A stretch of DNA of 34,378 nucleotides from Streptomyces sp. WZ.A104 (GTDB lineage: Bacteria > Actinomycetota > Actinomycetes > Streptomycetales > Streptomycetaceae). The position numbers were made by a program, and so were the translations under genes. Shown here piece after piece: positions 6,791 to 15,673 of this stretch. The stretch is from positions 1 through 34,378 of the forward strand of contig NZ_NWVL01000078.1 in assembly GCF_002382885.1 (NCBI RefSeq). Reading direction: 5' to 3'. A model generated the notes under the pieces. It was not told the origin of the DNA, ran no database searches, and saw only the letters and a list, made by a program, of their open reading frames with translations. Every line of letters starts with the position of its first letter. The first letter of the stretch is position 1.

Positions 6791-7414
6791 ATGCCTTCTG
6801 AAGTTCGTTCTATACGCATTTGCTCACGATTGGCCTCCGGCGTGCTGGTCGTCGCTCTCGGGGCGGCGCTCACCGCCTGCGGGTCCGGCACGACAGTCCA
6901 GTCGGCGCCCGAAGCCCCTCCCTCGACCTCAGCCTGGCCGGGCGGCCCGGTCCCCGGGAACGGCACCATCCCGGTCCCGACAGGGCCCGCGGCTACCGAA
7001 GGGGCCGAACTGCCCAAGGACGTCGCCAAGGTCGCGGCCGACTTCGCCACGGCCTGGGCGAGCCATGACGCACGCCCGGGCAAGGACAAGTCGTACTCCG
7101 ACGCCGGAAAGCGGGCCGCTGCCTTCACGTCCGAGGACCTCGGCGCCGCGATCAGCGCCGACCGCCCGAGCACGGCCTCCTTGTGGAGGCAGTGGACCGC
7201 CGAGAAAGCGACGGTCACCGCCACCGTCTTGAAGGTCTCCATCCCGGACGGCGCGCCGGCCCCCACGAACACCACCGCACTCGCACGGGTTCTGTACCGG
7301 CTCACCGAAGCCCCCGAGAAGGGCAAGGCGAGCAGCGACACCAAGCAGGTCGCCTTGCAGCTCGAGCGAGGCGCCGACGGCAAGTGGCGCGTCATCGCGC
7401 TGCCGTACGCGTAG
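6791..7414 (+). CDS. NTF2-like lipoprotein of the transfer system
   Basis: A 207-residue protein. The signal peptide ends in the lipobox LTAC with Cys30, so it is a membrane-anchored lipoprotein. A Pro/Gly-rich linker leads to a domain from about residue 75 (VAADFATAWASHD ... LWRQWTAEKATVTATV ... GADGKWRVIALPYA) that reads as an NTF2/SnoaL-like fold, the fold of VirB8/TcpC-type T4SS proteins. It directly precedes the wall hydrolase and is probably a scaffold between membrane and wall. The family is inferred from pattern, not from a clear signature. Confidence 0.72.
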   Translation: MPSEVRSIRICSRLASGVLVVALGAALTACGSGTTVQSAPEAPPSTSAWPGGPVPGNGTIPVPTGPAATEGAELPKDVAKVAADFATAWASHDARPGKDKSYSDAGKRAAAFTSEDLGAAISADRPSTASLWRQWTAEKATVTATVLKVSIPDGAPAPTNTTALARVLYRLTEAPEKGKASSDTKQVALQLERGADGKWRVIALPYA

Positions 7415-7423
7415 GCGGCCGGC

Positions 7424-8416
7424 GTGCAGAAGATCCTCAAGTGGGGCGGCGGGATCGCCGCCCTCTGCTTCGTCATGATCTTCGCTCTACTGCTGATGCT
7501 CGGTGGAGCGGGCGGTGCGAGCGCTAACAACACCGGCCCCGGCGGGTCCATCACCGCCGACGCTCCAGTGCCGGACTGGGTCCGGAAGCTGATCGAGAAG
7601 GCGATGGGCAAGAGCTGCCCGCAGGTCACTGCGAGCCTTCTCGCAGCCCAGCTGTACCAGGAGTCGGGCTTCCGCAAGAACCCGCCCGACGGCGGGGCCG
7701 GTGCCCTGGGCATCGCGCAGTTCATTCCGGGCACCTGGGCGACGTACGGAGTAGACGGGGACGGTGACGGCAAGAAGGACCCGCTGAACCCCGCGGATGC
7801 GATTCCCGCCGCCGTGGCGTACGACTGCCGCTTGGCCGACATCGTCAAGAACGTCCCCGGCGACTCGGTGAAGAACATGCTGGCGGCGTACAACGCGGGC
7901 GAGGGCAACGTCCTCAAGTACAACGGCGTGCCGCCGTTCGACGAGACCCGAAACTACGTCGAGACGATCACCACGCTCGCAGCGAAGTGGGCGGCCATGG
8001 CCGATGGCCAGGTACCGCTTCCGCCCGGGTCCGGCGGTGCGGCGCGCGCCATCGCCGCGGCGAAGACCGCGCTCAACACCCCGTACCAGTGGGGCGGCAC
8101 CTGCAAGTCCCCGTACCGGGGGATGCAGGGCTGCGACTGCTCCTCGCTCGTACAGATGGCCTGGGGTGCGGCCGGCGTGAACCTACCGAGAACGACCTAT
8201 GACCAGGTCCACTCCGGCACCCCGGTGAACTCGGTCAGCCAGCTCCGCCCCGGTGACCTGCTGTTCAGCGTCGGCAGTGCCGCAGTGCCTGAGCACGTCG
8301 GCATGTACATCGGAAACTCGCAGGTCATCGAGGCACCACGGACCGGCCTCAACGTCCGGATCAAGCCTCTGTCCTGGTGGCAGGGCCAGATCGTCGCCAT
8401 GCGACACATCGGCTGA
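7424..8416 (+). CDS. VirB1-like wall hydrolase: SLT transglycosylase plus NlpC/P60
   Basis: A 330-residue protein. A membrane segment lies at residues about 9-30. A lytic transglycosylase domain follows with catalytic-type Glu80 in LYQESGF and the GALGIAQFIPGTWATYG core. A C-terminal NlpC/P60 peptidase has Cys239 in CDCSSLVQMAWGAAG and His291 in EHVGMYIG. Combined glycan and stem-peptide cleavage is typical of Gram-positive conjugation hydrolases, which open the wall for the channel. The GTG start at 7424 is ten bases after the preceding stop. Both catalytic sites look intact. Confidence 0.9.
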   Translation: MQKILKWGGGIAALCFVMIFALLLMLGGAGGASANNTGPGGSITADAPVPDWVRKLIEKAMGKSCPQVTASLLAAQLYQESGFRKNPPDGGAGALGIAQFIPGTWATYGVDGDGDGKKDPLNPADAIPAAVAYDCRLADIVKNVPGDSVKNMLAAYNAGEGNVLKYNGVPPFDETRNYVETITTLAAKWAAMADGQVPLPPGSGGAARAIAAAKTALNTPYQWGGTCKSPYRGMQGCDCSSLVQMAWGAAGVNLPRTTYDQVHSGTPVNSVSQLRPGDLLFSVGSAAVPEHVGMYIGNSQVIEAPRTGLNVRIKPLSWWQGQIVAMRHIG

Positions 8417-8493
8417 CCTGCGTCTCCCTCGAATCTTCCCTCCTGCGCCCGGGCCACTCCGGCACCGGCATTCCTGCAACTCAAGGACAAACC

Positions 8494-8814
8494 ATGGCAT
8501 CTGACAGCAAGTGGACGATCCTCGCCGACGGGGTCAACGACGTGATCGGCGGCGTGAAGCCGACCTGGGGACCGTTCGGCGCGCTCGGCAACACCTCCAA
8601 GGTGATCATCGGCGTCATCGCGGCGATCGTCCTCGCCGTGTCCGCCGGAACGTTCCTCCTCGGCGTCGCCAAGTCGAAGGGCTGGTTCGGCTCCGGCAAC
8701 TCCACCATGCACACCGACCAGGGCAAGGGCCAGATCGTCGGCGGCCTGGCCGGGATCTTCCTCGTCGCGAGCGCCGCCACCATCTTCGGCCTCGTCTACG
8801 GCATGGGTATCTGA
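8494..8814 (+). CDS. Small two-helix membrane protein, VirB2/TrbC-like candidate
   Basis: A 106-residue protein with two hydrophobic helices at residues about 36-58 and 81-103, separated by a short polar loop (KSKGWFGSGNSTMHTDQGKGQ), and an amphipathic N-terminus. Size, topology and position right after the VirB1-like gene fit a VirB2/TrbC-type pilin or small channel subunit, but no signal peptide is obvious and no sequence signature proves it. The ATG at 8494 is preceded by AAGGA. An in-frame start at 8377 would overlap the hydrolase and lacks support. Confidence 0.75.
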   Translation: MASDSKWTILADGVNDVIGGVKPTWGPFGALGNTSKVIIGVIAAIVLAVSAGTFLLGVAKSKGWFGSGNSTMHTDQGKGQIVGGLAGIFLVASAATIFGLVYGMGI

Positions 8815-8824
8815 GGCGGCCTCC

Positions 8825-9613
8825 ATGAACAACGACACCAAGACCGAAGGCCGGCCGTGGTCGGCCGAGCGCGCCCCCCGCCGCGGGCCCCGTCCCCTCA
8901 CCCTGGTCGTGATCGCGATCGTCGTCGTCACCGTGGCCGGGCTGCTCATCGCCAACCTCGCCACTTCGGGGAGAAGCGACAGCCCGGCCGTGCAGACACC
9001 CTCCGCGTCGGGCGAGAACAAGGGCTCGGGCTCCACCTCACAGGAGGCCGGAGGCGAGCTCCACAAGAAGGACGGGGTGCCCGTCGGGTACGCCCGCACC
9101 GAGGCAGGGGCGAAGGCGGCCGCCTCGAACTTCCAGGCCGCCCAGTCCACGGCGAAGTTCCTGGCCGACAAGGACGCCCGGCACAAGGTGACCTCCGTGA
9201 TCATGGCGCCCGAGGCCGTCGCTCAGCGACTGAAGACGCTCGACGAGCAGACCGAGACGGCCATGCGCAAGCTCGGCATCCTGCAGAACGGGCGTACCGC
9301 CGACGGGGCGCCCCTCATCAACCGGCAGGCCACGCTGGCCGCGCAGGTGACGAGCTTCAGCAAGGACCTGGCCACCGTGGAGCTCTGGACCGCCGCGGTG
9401 ACCGGAGTGGCCGACGCCAACTCCACGCTGCCGCCCACCAGCGAGTTCAACCAGTGGAACTACACGCTGCGGTGGGTGGACGGCGACTGGCGCGCCGTGA
9501 CCATCACCCGGTCGGCAGGGCTGGTGCCGCAGGCCACGGCCGGCCAGCCGTCGTCCCCCAACTCCTTCCGTGAACTGGGAGGTGACGCGGATGCCGCGCC
9601 GTACGCCGGCTGA
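8825..9613 (+). CDS. VirB8-like NTF2-fold membrane protein
   Basis: A 262-residue protein. A short basic cytoplasmic tail precedes one membrane helix (residues about 24-46). A Ser/Gly linker follows, then an extracellular domain beginning VGYARTEAGAKAAASNFQAAQ and ending NQWNYTLRWVDGDWRAVTI, a pattern common in actinobacterial NTF2-like conjugation proteins. The topology is that of VirB8/TcpC inner-membrane scaffolds. It starts 10 bp after the pilin-like gene, and its 3' end overlaps the VirB6-like gene by 23 bp. It is the second NTF2-like protein of the cluster besides the lipoprotein at 6791, suggesting a heteromeric scaffold (inference). Confidence 0.78.
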   Translation: MNNDTKTEGRPWSAERAPRRGPRPLTLVVIAIVVVTVAGLLIANLATSGRSDSPAVQTPSASGENKGSGSTSQEAGGELHKKDGVPVGYARTEAGAKAAASNFQAAQSTAKFLADKDARHKVTSVIMAPEAVAQRLKTLDEQTETAMRKLGILQNGRTADGAPLINRQATLAAQVTSFSKDLATVELWTAAVTGVADANSTLPPTSEFNQWNYTLRWVDGDWRAVTITRSAGLVPQATAGQPSSPNSFRELGGDADAAPYAG

Positions 9614-11372
9614 GTCCCGGCCGCGCCGCGCGCCGAGGCGCTGGTCCTTCCGCGGGATCCCCGCGGCGATCACCGCCGCCCTGCTGACGCCCCTCTGGCT
9701 GATCTTCACCGCGCCCCCGGCACAGGCCATCCCCGGCCCGTGCGACATCCCCGGTGTCTCCACGGTGTGCGACGTGGTCGACGGCGCGGGCGCGGTCGCG
9801 GACTTCGTCTCCGACCCGCTCGGCTTCATCGCGAAGAAGATGGGTGAGGCCGCGGCCTGGTTCCTGGAGAAGATCATCGGCCTGATGGACAAGACCACCA
9901 AGGTCGACTTCACCAACCCGGGCTTCCTCAAGCAGTACGCGCTGATCTTCGCCGTCGCCACGCTGTTCACGCTGGTCCTCTGGCTGATCGCGGTGGCCAA
10001 GCGCGCCATGGCCGGCGTCTCCCTGACGACCGCTGTCTCGGAGGCCGTCGGCCTCCTCCTGGTCCAGGTCCTGGTCAACGCCTTCACTCCCGCCGTCCTT
10101 GTTCTGGCGAACCAGCTCGTCGACGAGATCACCAAGGTCTTCGCGGGAAGCGCGATCGAGGAGGGCAAGGCCTTCATCGAGAAGCTCACGAAGGTGATCC
10201 TGGCGACCCAGGGCACAAACGCCCCGGTCGTCCTGATCATCGTCTTCCTGATCATCATCATCGCCGCGCTGCTGGTGTGGATCGAGCTGCTGATCCGTGC
10301 TGGCGCCCTCTACATCGGCGCGGCACTCGGGCCGATCGTGAACGCGGGCCTGGTCGACCGTGACCTGTGGGGACGAACCAAGAAGTGGGCCGGGATGCTC
10401 CTGGCCCTCCTGCTGGCCAAGCCGGTCCTGTTCATGCTCTTCGGCCTCGCCGCGGCGATCATGAACTCGGACTCGCAGTCCAACTCGGAAGCGGTCAACA
10501 CGCTCCTGGTCGGTGCGCTCCTGCTGTTCCTCGCGGTGTTCTCCAGCGCCTCGCTCTACAAGTGGCTGCCCGGCTTCGGGGACCAGATGGGCGACCTGAT
10601 GAACACCCGGAAGGCCGCCGCCCAGTCCGGCCCGGCAGCCGCCGTTCCGGGCCCCGCGCAGGCCGCGAACTCAGCGATGAACGCCCGCATGACGAACTCG
10701 GTGGTCGGCGGCGGTGGCGGCGGTGCCGCCGCGCTCTCGAACCCTGCGACCGCCGCCGCGGCGGTCGCGAAGGCCGGCGTCGACATGGCCAAGAACAAGG
10801 CCGAGGCCGCGGACACCATCGCAGACCAGGGAGCGGGAGGCGACACTCCCGGACCCGACTCGGGCGGGCAGTCCGGCGGCGGCAGCGGCGGCACGCCGAG
10901 CACCGCTCCGTCCACCAACCCCACCGGCACCTCGACGGTGCCCGTCGGCGGCGAGGGCGGCGAGGGCAGCTCGACTCCGTCGTCGTTGGGCAACGGCACG
11001 GCCAACCCGGCGGGATCGCCCGTCGTCCCGGCCGACGCTGGTGGCTCCGGAGAGGGATCTTCCTCCTCGTCCCCGTCGTCTGCGCCGACCACGCCCACGG
11101 GCCCGTCCACGATCCCGACGCCTGCGAGCACCCCGGCCGCCGGACCGTCTGGGTCCGGACCGACCGGCCCGTCCCGGATCCCGTCACCCACACCCGCGAG
11201 CGCGCCTTCGGCGTCAGCACCCCCTTCGCACAACGGCGGAGGAGCAACGCCTCCCTCACCCGCATCCAGCACCCAGAGCGGCACCGCGGCACGCGCCGTC
11301 CCCTCGACCGTGCCCACCCCGTCAGCCCCGGCCAATCCCACCCGGCCAATATCAGGAGGAAGTGGTAACTAA
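9591..11372 (+). CDS. VirB6/TrbL-like polytopic channel protein
   Basis: A 593-residue protein. A basic N-terminus and a signal-like helix (residues about 21-46, ending APPAQA) are followed by an extracellular loop with two Cys. About six membrane helices span roughly residues 105-335, with long runs of Leu/Ile/Val. The tail from about residue 345 is low-complexity Gly/Ser/Pro/Thr. This is the layout of VirB6/TrbL-type conjugation proteins. I chose the ATG at 9591 because GGGAGGTGA lies just before it; the GTG at 9570 has no such site. It overlaps the upstream gene by 23 bp and ends in TAATG with the next gene. Confidence 0.83.
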   Translation: MPRRTPAESRPRRAPRRWSFRGIPAAITAALLTPLWLIFTAPPAQAIPGPCDIPGVSTVCDVVDGAGAVADFVSDPLGFIAKKMGEAAAWFLEKIIGLMDKTTKVDFTNPGFLKQYALIFAVATLFTLVLWLIAVAKRAMAGVSLTTAVSEAVGLLLVQVLVNAFTPAVLVLANQLVDEITKVFAGSAIEEGKAFIEKLTKVILATQGTNAPVVLIIVFLIIIIAALLVWIELLIRAGALYIGAALGPIVNAGLVDRDLWGRTKKWAGMLLALLLAKPVLFMLFGLAAAIMNSDSQSNSEAVNTLLVGALLLFLAVFSSASLYKWLPGFGDQMGDLMNTRKAAAQSGPAAAVPGPAQAANSAMNARMTNSVVGGGGGGAAALSNPATAAAAVAKAGVDMAKNKAEAADTIADQGAGGDTPGPDSGGQSGGGSGGTPSTAPSTNPTGTSTVPVGGEGGEGSSTPSSLGNGTANPAGSPVVPADAGGSGEGSSSSSPSSAPTTPTGPSTIPTPASTPAAGPSGSGPTGPSRIPSPTPASAPSASAPPSHNGGGATPPSPASSTQSGTAARAVPSTVPTPSAPANPTRPISGGSGN

Positions 11373-12904
11373 TGGCCGCTGACCGTACATACGTCTTCGG
11401 CAAGCCGCGGCCGACCGGCCTGGTCGGCAAGCGGGACCTCGGCGAGCAGGTGCTCCTGGTCAGCGCCGCGGCCATCGCGGTCCTGGCCGGCTGGATCTTC
11501 TCCGCCGTGCCGGTCCTCGCGGTGATGGCCATCATCCTGCCCGTCGGTGCGGCAGCAGGCGCCGTGTTCGTGCCGTACAAGCCGAAGGGCGCCTCCTCCC
11601 GACGCACCCTCTACAAGTGGTGGAAGATCCAGCGCGACCACAAGCGCACCCTGAAGGTGACGAGCGGTGTCTGGACGTCCCCGGCCATCGAGGCCGGCGT
11701 CCGCCGCGACGGGACCGCGCCGGAAGCCGCGCTGGAACCCGCTCCGGGCATCCAGCGGATGCGGCCGATCACCACTTCCGTCCGCGGACAGGACATCGCA
11801 GTCGTCCTCCAGCCGGAGCTCGGCTGCGTCACGTTCGCGTTGGAGATCGCCTCGCGCGGGCACGCCGGCAAGGACCGATCCGAGCAGGAGCTCGCCCTGG
11901 AACGGTGGGGAGCACTGCTCGATTCCTTCGGCAACAGCACGGACAACCCGATCGACCGCATCTCGGTCCTCGCCCGCCAGCTGAAGAGCGACCCGGAGGC
12001 ACACCAGCAGCACATCGCCACCCGTGCGCAGTCGCCGGCCACGGCGAAGGTTCCCGGCTGGCTCGCCCAGTCGTACGACGCACTGTCCGACGCGGTAAGC
12101 ACGAGCGCCGAGGAACACCGGTACTACGTCGTCGCGTACGCGACCTGGAACAAGGACTTCGCCGCGGAGTCCCACGAGCGCGGGGAGGGTGACGAGGGGA
12201 TCGCCGCCGTGATGGCCGCCGCGGCCGAGGAACTGTGGGCCCGCTGCGAGGATGCCGAACTCCGCGTCGTCGCTCCCATGGACCTCGGAGCACTCACCGC
12301 CCTGATCAGGAACTCGTACGACCCCGATCACCTGATCTGGGACGAGAGCCTGCCGATGCAGCACGCCTTCCCTCGCCAGGTCGAGGTCGTCGACAAGCGC
12401 TGGTTCCGTGCCCGCGCGGCCGACTCGCCCGACGGCTGGTACCACTCGACCGCGGCCGTCGTGTCCTGGCCGAACACCCCCGTCGGCCCCGACTTCATGG
12501 CGCCGCTGCTCATCGGCCTGCCGGACATCATCCGCACGGTCGCGGTCACGACGCACCTGGAGCCGAACGACGCCGCCGTGAAGCGGATGCTCAGCGAGGA
12601 CACCAACAACCAGGCGGAGATCCAGCGCGACATGCGTCTCGGCCGGAACGTCGACCCGCGCGACCTGATCGCCACGCAGGCCACGGCCAAGCGCGGCATG
12701 GAACTGGCCGCCTCCGGCGCCGCCGGTGCGGCGATCGTCGGCTACATCACCGTCTCGGCGCGAACCGAGAAGGATCTGTCCAAGGCCAAGCGGGACACCG
12801 GCGCCAAGGCCCGCTCCTCCCACCTCGGCATCGAATGGCTCGACCTCGAGCACCACCGTGCCTTCGCAACCACCCTGCCCTTCGCTGGAGGGATCAAGAA
12901 GTGA
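11372..12904 (+). CDS. SCO6880-type protein: VirB3-like helices plus VirB4 N-domain-like region
   Basis: A 510-residue protein. The N-terminus (YVFGKPRPTGLVGKRDLGEQ) leads into two membrane helices at about 26-45 and 46-67. A large soluble domain of about 430 residues follows, without a Walker motif. It resembles the SCO6880 family of actinobacterial transfer regions. The helical hairpin resembles PrgI/VirB3. The soluble part, lying immediately before an ATPase gene, may equal the N-terminal half of VirB4 split off as a separate protein (inference). A strong AGGAGGA site precedes the ATG at 11372. It overlaps the upstream gene by 1 base and the downstream one by 4. Confidence 0.85.
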   Translation: MAADRTYVFGKPRPTGLVGKRDLGEQVLLVSAAAIAVLAGWIFSAVPVLAVMAIILPVGAAAGAVFVPYKPKGASSRRTLYKWWKIQRDHKRTLKVTSGVWTSPAIEAGVRRDGTAPEAALEPAPGIQRMRPITTSVRGQDIAVVLQPELGCVTFALEIASRGHAGKDRSEQELALERWGALLDSFGNSTDNPIDRISVLARQLKSDPEAHQQHIATRAQSPATAKVPGWLAQSYDALSDAVSTSAEEHRYYVVAYATWNKDFAAESHERGEGDEGIAAVMAAAAEELWARCEDAELRVVAPMDLGALTALIRNSYDPDHLIWDESLPMQHAFPRQVEVVDKRWFRARAADSPDGWYHSTAAVVSWPNTPVGPDFMAPLLIGLPDIIRTVAVTTHLEPNDAAVKRMLSEDTNNQAEIQRDMRLGRNVDPRDLIATQATAKRGMELAASGAAGAAIVGYITVSARTEKDLSKAKRDTGAKARSSHLGIEWLDLEHHRAFATTLPFAGGIKK

Positions 12905-14343
12905 GCGTTTTCGCCCCCTCGAAGGAAACCGCGACCCGCCCCCTCTACACGACCACCCGGGCCTCGCAGTCCCTGTACCTGCCGATCGCCCCGCCCACGC
13001 TCGGCACGGCCGGCGTGGTCGTCGGCCGGGAACTGTTCAGCGGCAAGGCCTTCATCTACTGCCCGTTCTCGATCTTCGGTGACGGCCTGCCCGGCGGAAA
13101 CATGCTGGTCATGGGCGACACGGGCCGCGGCAAGTCCGCCCTGAACAAGACATACGCCCTGCGCCAGGCCCGCATGGGCCGCCGCCTGGCCATCCTGGAC
13201 ACCAAGGAACAGAAGGAGAGCGGCGAAGGCGAGTGGGCGGCCGTATGCCGCGCGCTGACCGGCTCCGAGCCGATCAAGTTCGTTCCGGGCGGCGGCCCGG
13301 GTTCGGCATGCATCAACCCGCTGGACCCGGCGATCAGCGGCCGACGTCAGGTCGAGCTCGTCCGGACCGTCGTCGAGCTGGGGCTCGGCCGCAACCTGGA
13401 CGAGTTCGCCGGCAGCGCCCTCCGCATCGCCGTGCGCCGGGCGAACGAGCGCGCGGCGAGCGAGGACCGCGTCGCGATCCTGCCCGACGTGGCGTACGCG
13501 CTCCGCCACCCGACCGAGCAGGATGCAGCGGCCAAGAAGCGCAGTCTCGACGAGCTCCTGGCGGATGGCCTGGAGGCGTCGTACGTCCTGGACCGGCTGT
13601 GCGGCGGCACCGAGGACGACGTGGCCGGCGGCGGCGACCTGGTCGGGATGCTCGACGGTCCCACCTCTCTGAGCGTCGATCTCGACGCACTGATGATCGT
13701 CTTCGACCTCGCGCGCGTTCCCTCGGGTGGCGCGGCGATGACGATCCTCATGGCCGTGATCAGCGTGTTCTTGGAGGAGGTGTGGCTGCGGGGCGAGTGC
13801 GAGTGCGGGACTCCGCCCGATGCCCACGGCCGCGTCATCACCGATGCTGCGTCCGGCGCGTGGAAGCGCGGCGGGAACCCGGCTACGGGCTGCCGGAGCT
13901 ACAACCAGATCAAGCGGATCTTGATCTTCGAGGAAGCCTGGCACATCCTCGGCACCCCGCAGCTCGCGAAGCTGCTGGAGAAGTTCCTCAAATTCGCCCG
14001 CGGATACGGCCTGAGCTGCATCTTCATCGTCCACCACCTCTCGGACGTGGACGACAGCACCGAGACCGCCGCCGCACTGAAGATGGCGGACACCCTCGTC
14101 ATCTACTCGATGAAGGCGGACGAGGCACGCGAGGTGGTGGCCCGGCTCAACCTGCCGGCCTGGACGGCCGACCACATCCCGCGTCTTCGGCGCGGCGTAG
14201 CGCTGTGGAAGGTAGGAGAAACGGTTTACCCCGGCGTCCAGCACTTGCTGACGACCACCGAGGAGCAGCTCTGCTTCTCCTCGAACGCCATGTCCGAGAT
14301 CGCGGCTGACGAAGACGAGTCGGCCGAGCTCGCGGCCGCATGA
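12901..14343 (+). CDS. VirB4-type conjugation ATPase
   Basis: A 480-residue cytoplasmic ATPase that powers assembly and transport. Walker A is GDTGRGKS at 72-79; Walker B is ILIFEEAW at about 340-347, followed by a long helical region and the C-terminal motif LVIYSMKADEAREVVARLNLP common in VirB4/TraC proteins. The GTG start at 12901 forms a GTGA overlap with the preceding stop. The frame stays open upstream to 12235, but that part is a shadow of the SCO6880-type gene. At 480 residues it is shorter than typical VirB4 (about 800), in line with the N-terminal domain being supplied by the preceding gene. Confidence 0.9.
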   Translation: MSVFAPSKETATRPLYTTTRASQSLYLPIAPPTLGTAGVVVGRELFSGKAFIYCPFSIFGDGLPGGNMLVMGDTGRGKSALNKTYALRQARMGRRLAILDTKEQKESGEGEWAAVCRALTGSEPIKFVPGGGPGSACINPLDPAISGRRQVELVRTVVELGLGRNLDEFAGSALRIAVRRANERAASEDRVAILPDVAYALRHPTEQDAAAKKRSLDELLADGLEASYVLDRLCGGTEDDVAGGGDLVGMLDGPTSLSVDLDALMIVFDLARVPSGGAAMTILMAVISVFLEEVWLRGECECGTPPDAHGRVITDAASGAWKRGGNPATGCRSYNQIKRILIFEEAWHILGTPQLAKLLEKFLKFARGYGLSCIFIVHHLSDVDDSTETAAALKMADTLVIYSMKADEAREVVARLNLPAWTADHIPRLRRGVALWKVGETVYPGVQHLLTTTEEQLCFSSNAMSEIAADEDESAELAAA

Positions 14344-14669
14344 CGCCGGGGGACTGCTCCATGAACGCTCCTGCCCCTGCTGGTGTGCGGGCCCACGCGC
14401 CCGGACCTCCGCTGCTCGGCCAGACGGTCTTCGAGCAGTCCTACCCGGCCTCCGGGCCCGGCTGGGCCCCGGGCCGGGTCGGCGGCTGGTGGGCCTTCTT
14501 CACCTGCGGCTGCTGCCACGAGCAGCGCTACGAGCCGCTGGTCTGCCTTCCGGCCGACGCCACCGCGGAGGCGCTGGCCCGCCACGCCACCGCGTTCTGG
14601 GCCCAGCCCTGCGTGCTGCTGCCTTTCCACGACGGCTTCGCCGTCTACCCCGCTGGAGGTGAATCGTGA
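14340..14669 (+). CDS. Small Cys-containing protein in the T4SS core, unknown function
   Basis: A 109-residue protein (102 if it starts at the ATG at 14361, which has a weak GGGGGA site). The middle has WWAFFTCGCCHEQRYEPLVC, a cluster of four Cys and one His that could bind zinc or iron. No membrane helix is clear. The ATG at 14340 overlaps the upstream stop (ATGA), and the next gene overlaps by GTGA, so it is tightly coupled between the VirB4-type and winged-helix genes. I do not recognise a family. Confidence 0.7.
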   Translation: MTPGDCSMNAPAPAGVRAHAPGPPLLGQTVFEQSYPASGPGWAPGRVGGWWAFFTCGCCHEQRYEPLVCLPADATAEALARHATAFWAQPCVLLPFHDGFAVYPAGGES

Positions 14670-15673
14670 GGATCTTCCGAGGCCGCGACGAACGGGTCGT
14701 CCAGCGAGCTGGCCGGCGCCCCGGACTCGATGCGGTCGCCGATGGCCTCCTGTCCACCTTCCTGGAAGCTCCGGACGGGCACCCGGTCACTCTGGCCGCG
14801 ATCGCGGAGGAGCGCGGCCTGCCCGCGCGGCGACTGCACGCCGCCACCCGCGCCCTGATCGCCTCCGGCCACCTGGTCCGAGTCAAGCACGAGGACCGCG
14901 GCGGGCGGTGGGCCACCGACCTGTTCGCCTTCGACACCCCGCTCACCGCCGAGGAACTTGAAGCGGTGCGGGCCCGGCACTCTGACGCGGTCACCGTCAC
15001 CGTCGAATCGGCGCAGACCTCGGAGGCACAGCCGACGGCCCCAGCCGAGCGGGGCACCGCGCCGCGGCGCCCCGCCGAACCGCGAGTCCTCCCGGAGGAC
15101 ATCGAGCTGGTCACCGCCGCATCGGTGCGAGCCGTACTCGATTCCCTGCCGGGACAGCTCACCGCCCTGCTGCCGTCCCCCCTCCCCACCGCCATCCAGT
15201 CCGCCGCAGAGGCTGCTCTCGCCGCCGGTCGTACACCCGAGGACCTGTGCGCCCGGGTGCTGCGCCGCTGGTGGGCGCACGGCTACGCGGTCAAGGCTGC
15301 CTCGATCCAGAGCCCCGTCGGGGTCGCGATAGCCCTGCTGCGGCCCGGAGCCTGCCCGGACCCGCGGTGCGAGGACGGCGTGGGGCTCGACACGGGGACT
15401 CCGTGCCCCCGCTGCGCAGAGCGAAGCGAGGACCACCACCGGATCAAGGCCGCAGAGCGACGCGCGGCGACGGGGCCGACGTCGCCCGAGCGCCACGCGG
15501 CCCCCACGCCGACGCCTCCGCCCTACAGCTCTCTCGACCTGGTGACTGCGGTCGATCCCGACACCAACGCAACAGGGGTCGCCCGCGTCCGTGCGGCCCT
15601 GTCCGCCGCGAAGGACGCCCGCTCCCGCTCCCTCAACCTGCCGATCAACTCCATGTCCAGGAGGCCCTCATGA
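14666..15673 (+). CDS. Winged-helix plus zinc-ribbon-like protein of the transfer operon
   Basis: A 335-residue cytoplasmic protein. Residues about 20-80 read as a winged helix-turn-helix (VTLAAIAEERGLPARRLHAATRALIASGHLVRV). A Pro/Ala-rich linker follows, then a helical region (PEDLCARVLRRWWAHGYAVK). A Cys cluster, CPDPRCEDGVGLDTGTPCPRC, could bind zinc. The GTG at 14666 has GGAGGTGA upstream and overlaps the previous stop by 4 bp. Its location between the two ATPases suggests an accessory DNA-processing or coupling factor, or a regulator; the sequence does not decide. Confidence 0.78.
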   Translation: MRIFRGRDERVVQRAGRRPGLDAVADGLLSTFLEAPDGHPVTLAAIAEERGLPARRLHAATRALIASGHLVRVKHEDRGGRWATDLFAFDTPLTAEELEAVRARHSDAVTVTVESAQTSEAQPTAPAERGTAPRRPAEPRVLPEDIELVTAASVRAVLDSLPGQLTALLPSPLPTAIQSAAEAALAAGRTPEDLCARVLRRWWAHGYAVKAASIQSPVGVAIALLRPGACPDPRCEDGVGLDTGTPCPRCAERSEDHHRIKAAERRAATGPTSPERHAAPTPTPPPYSSLDLVTAVDPDTNATGVARVRAALSAAKDARSRSLNLPINSMSRRPS

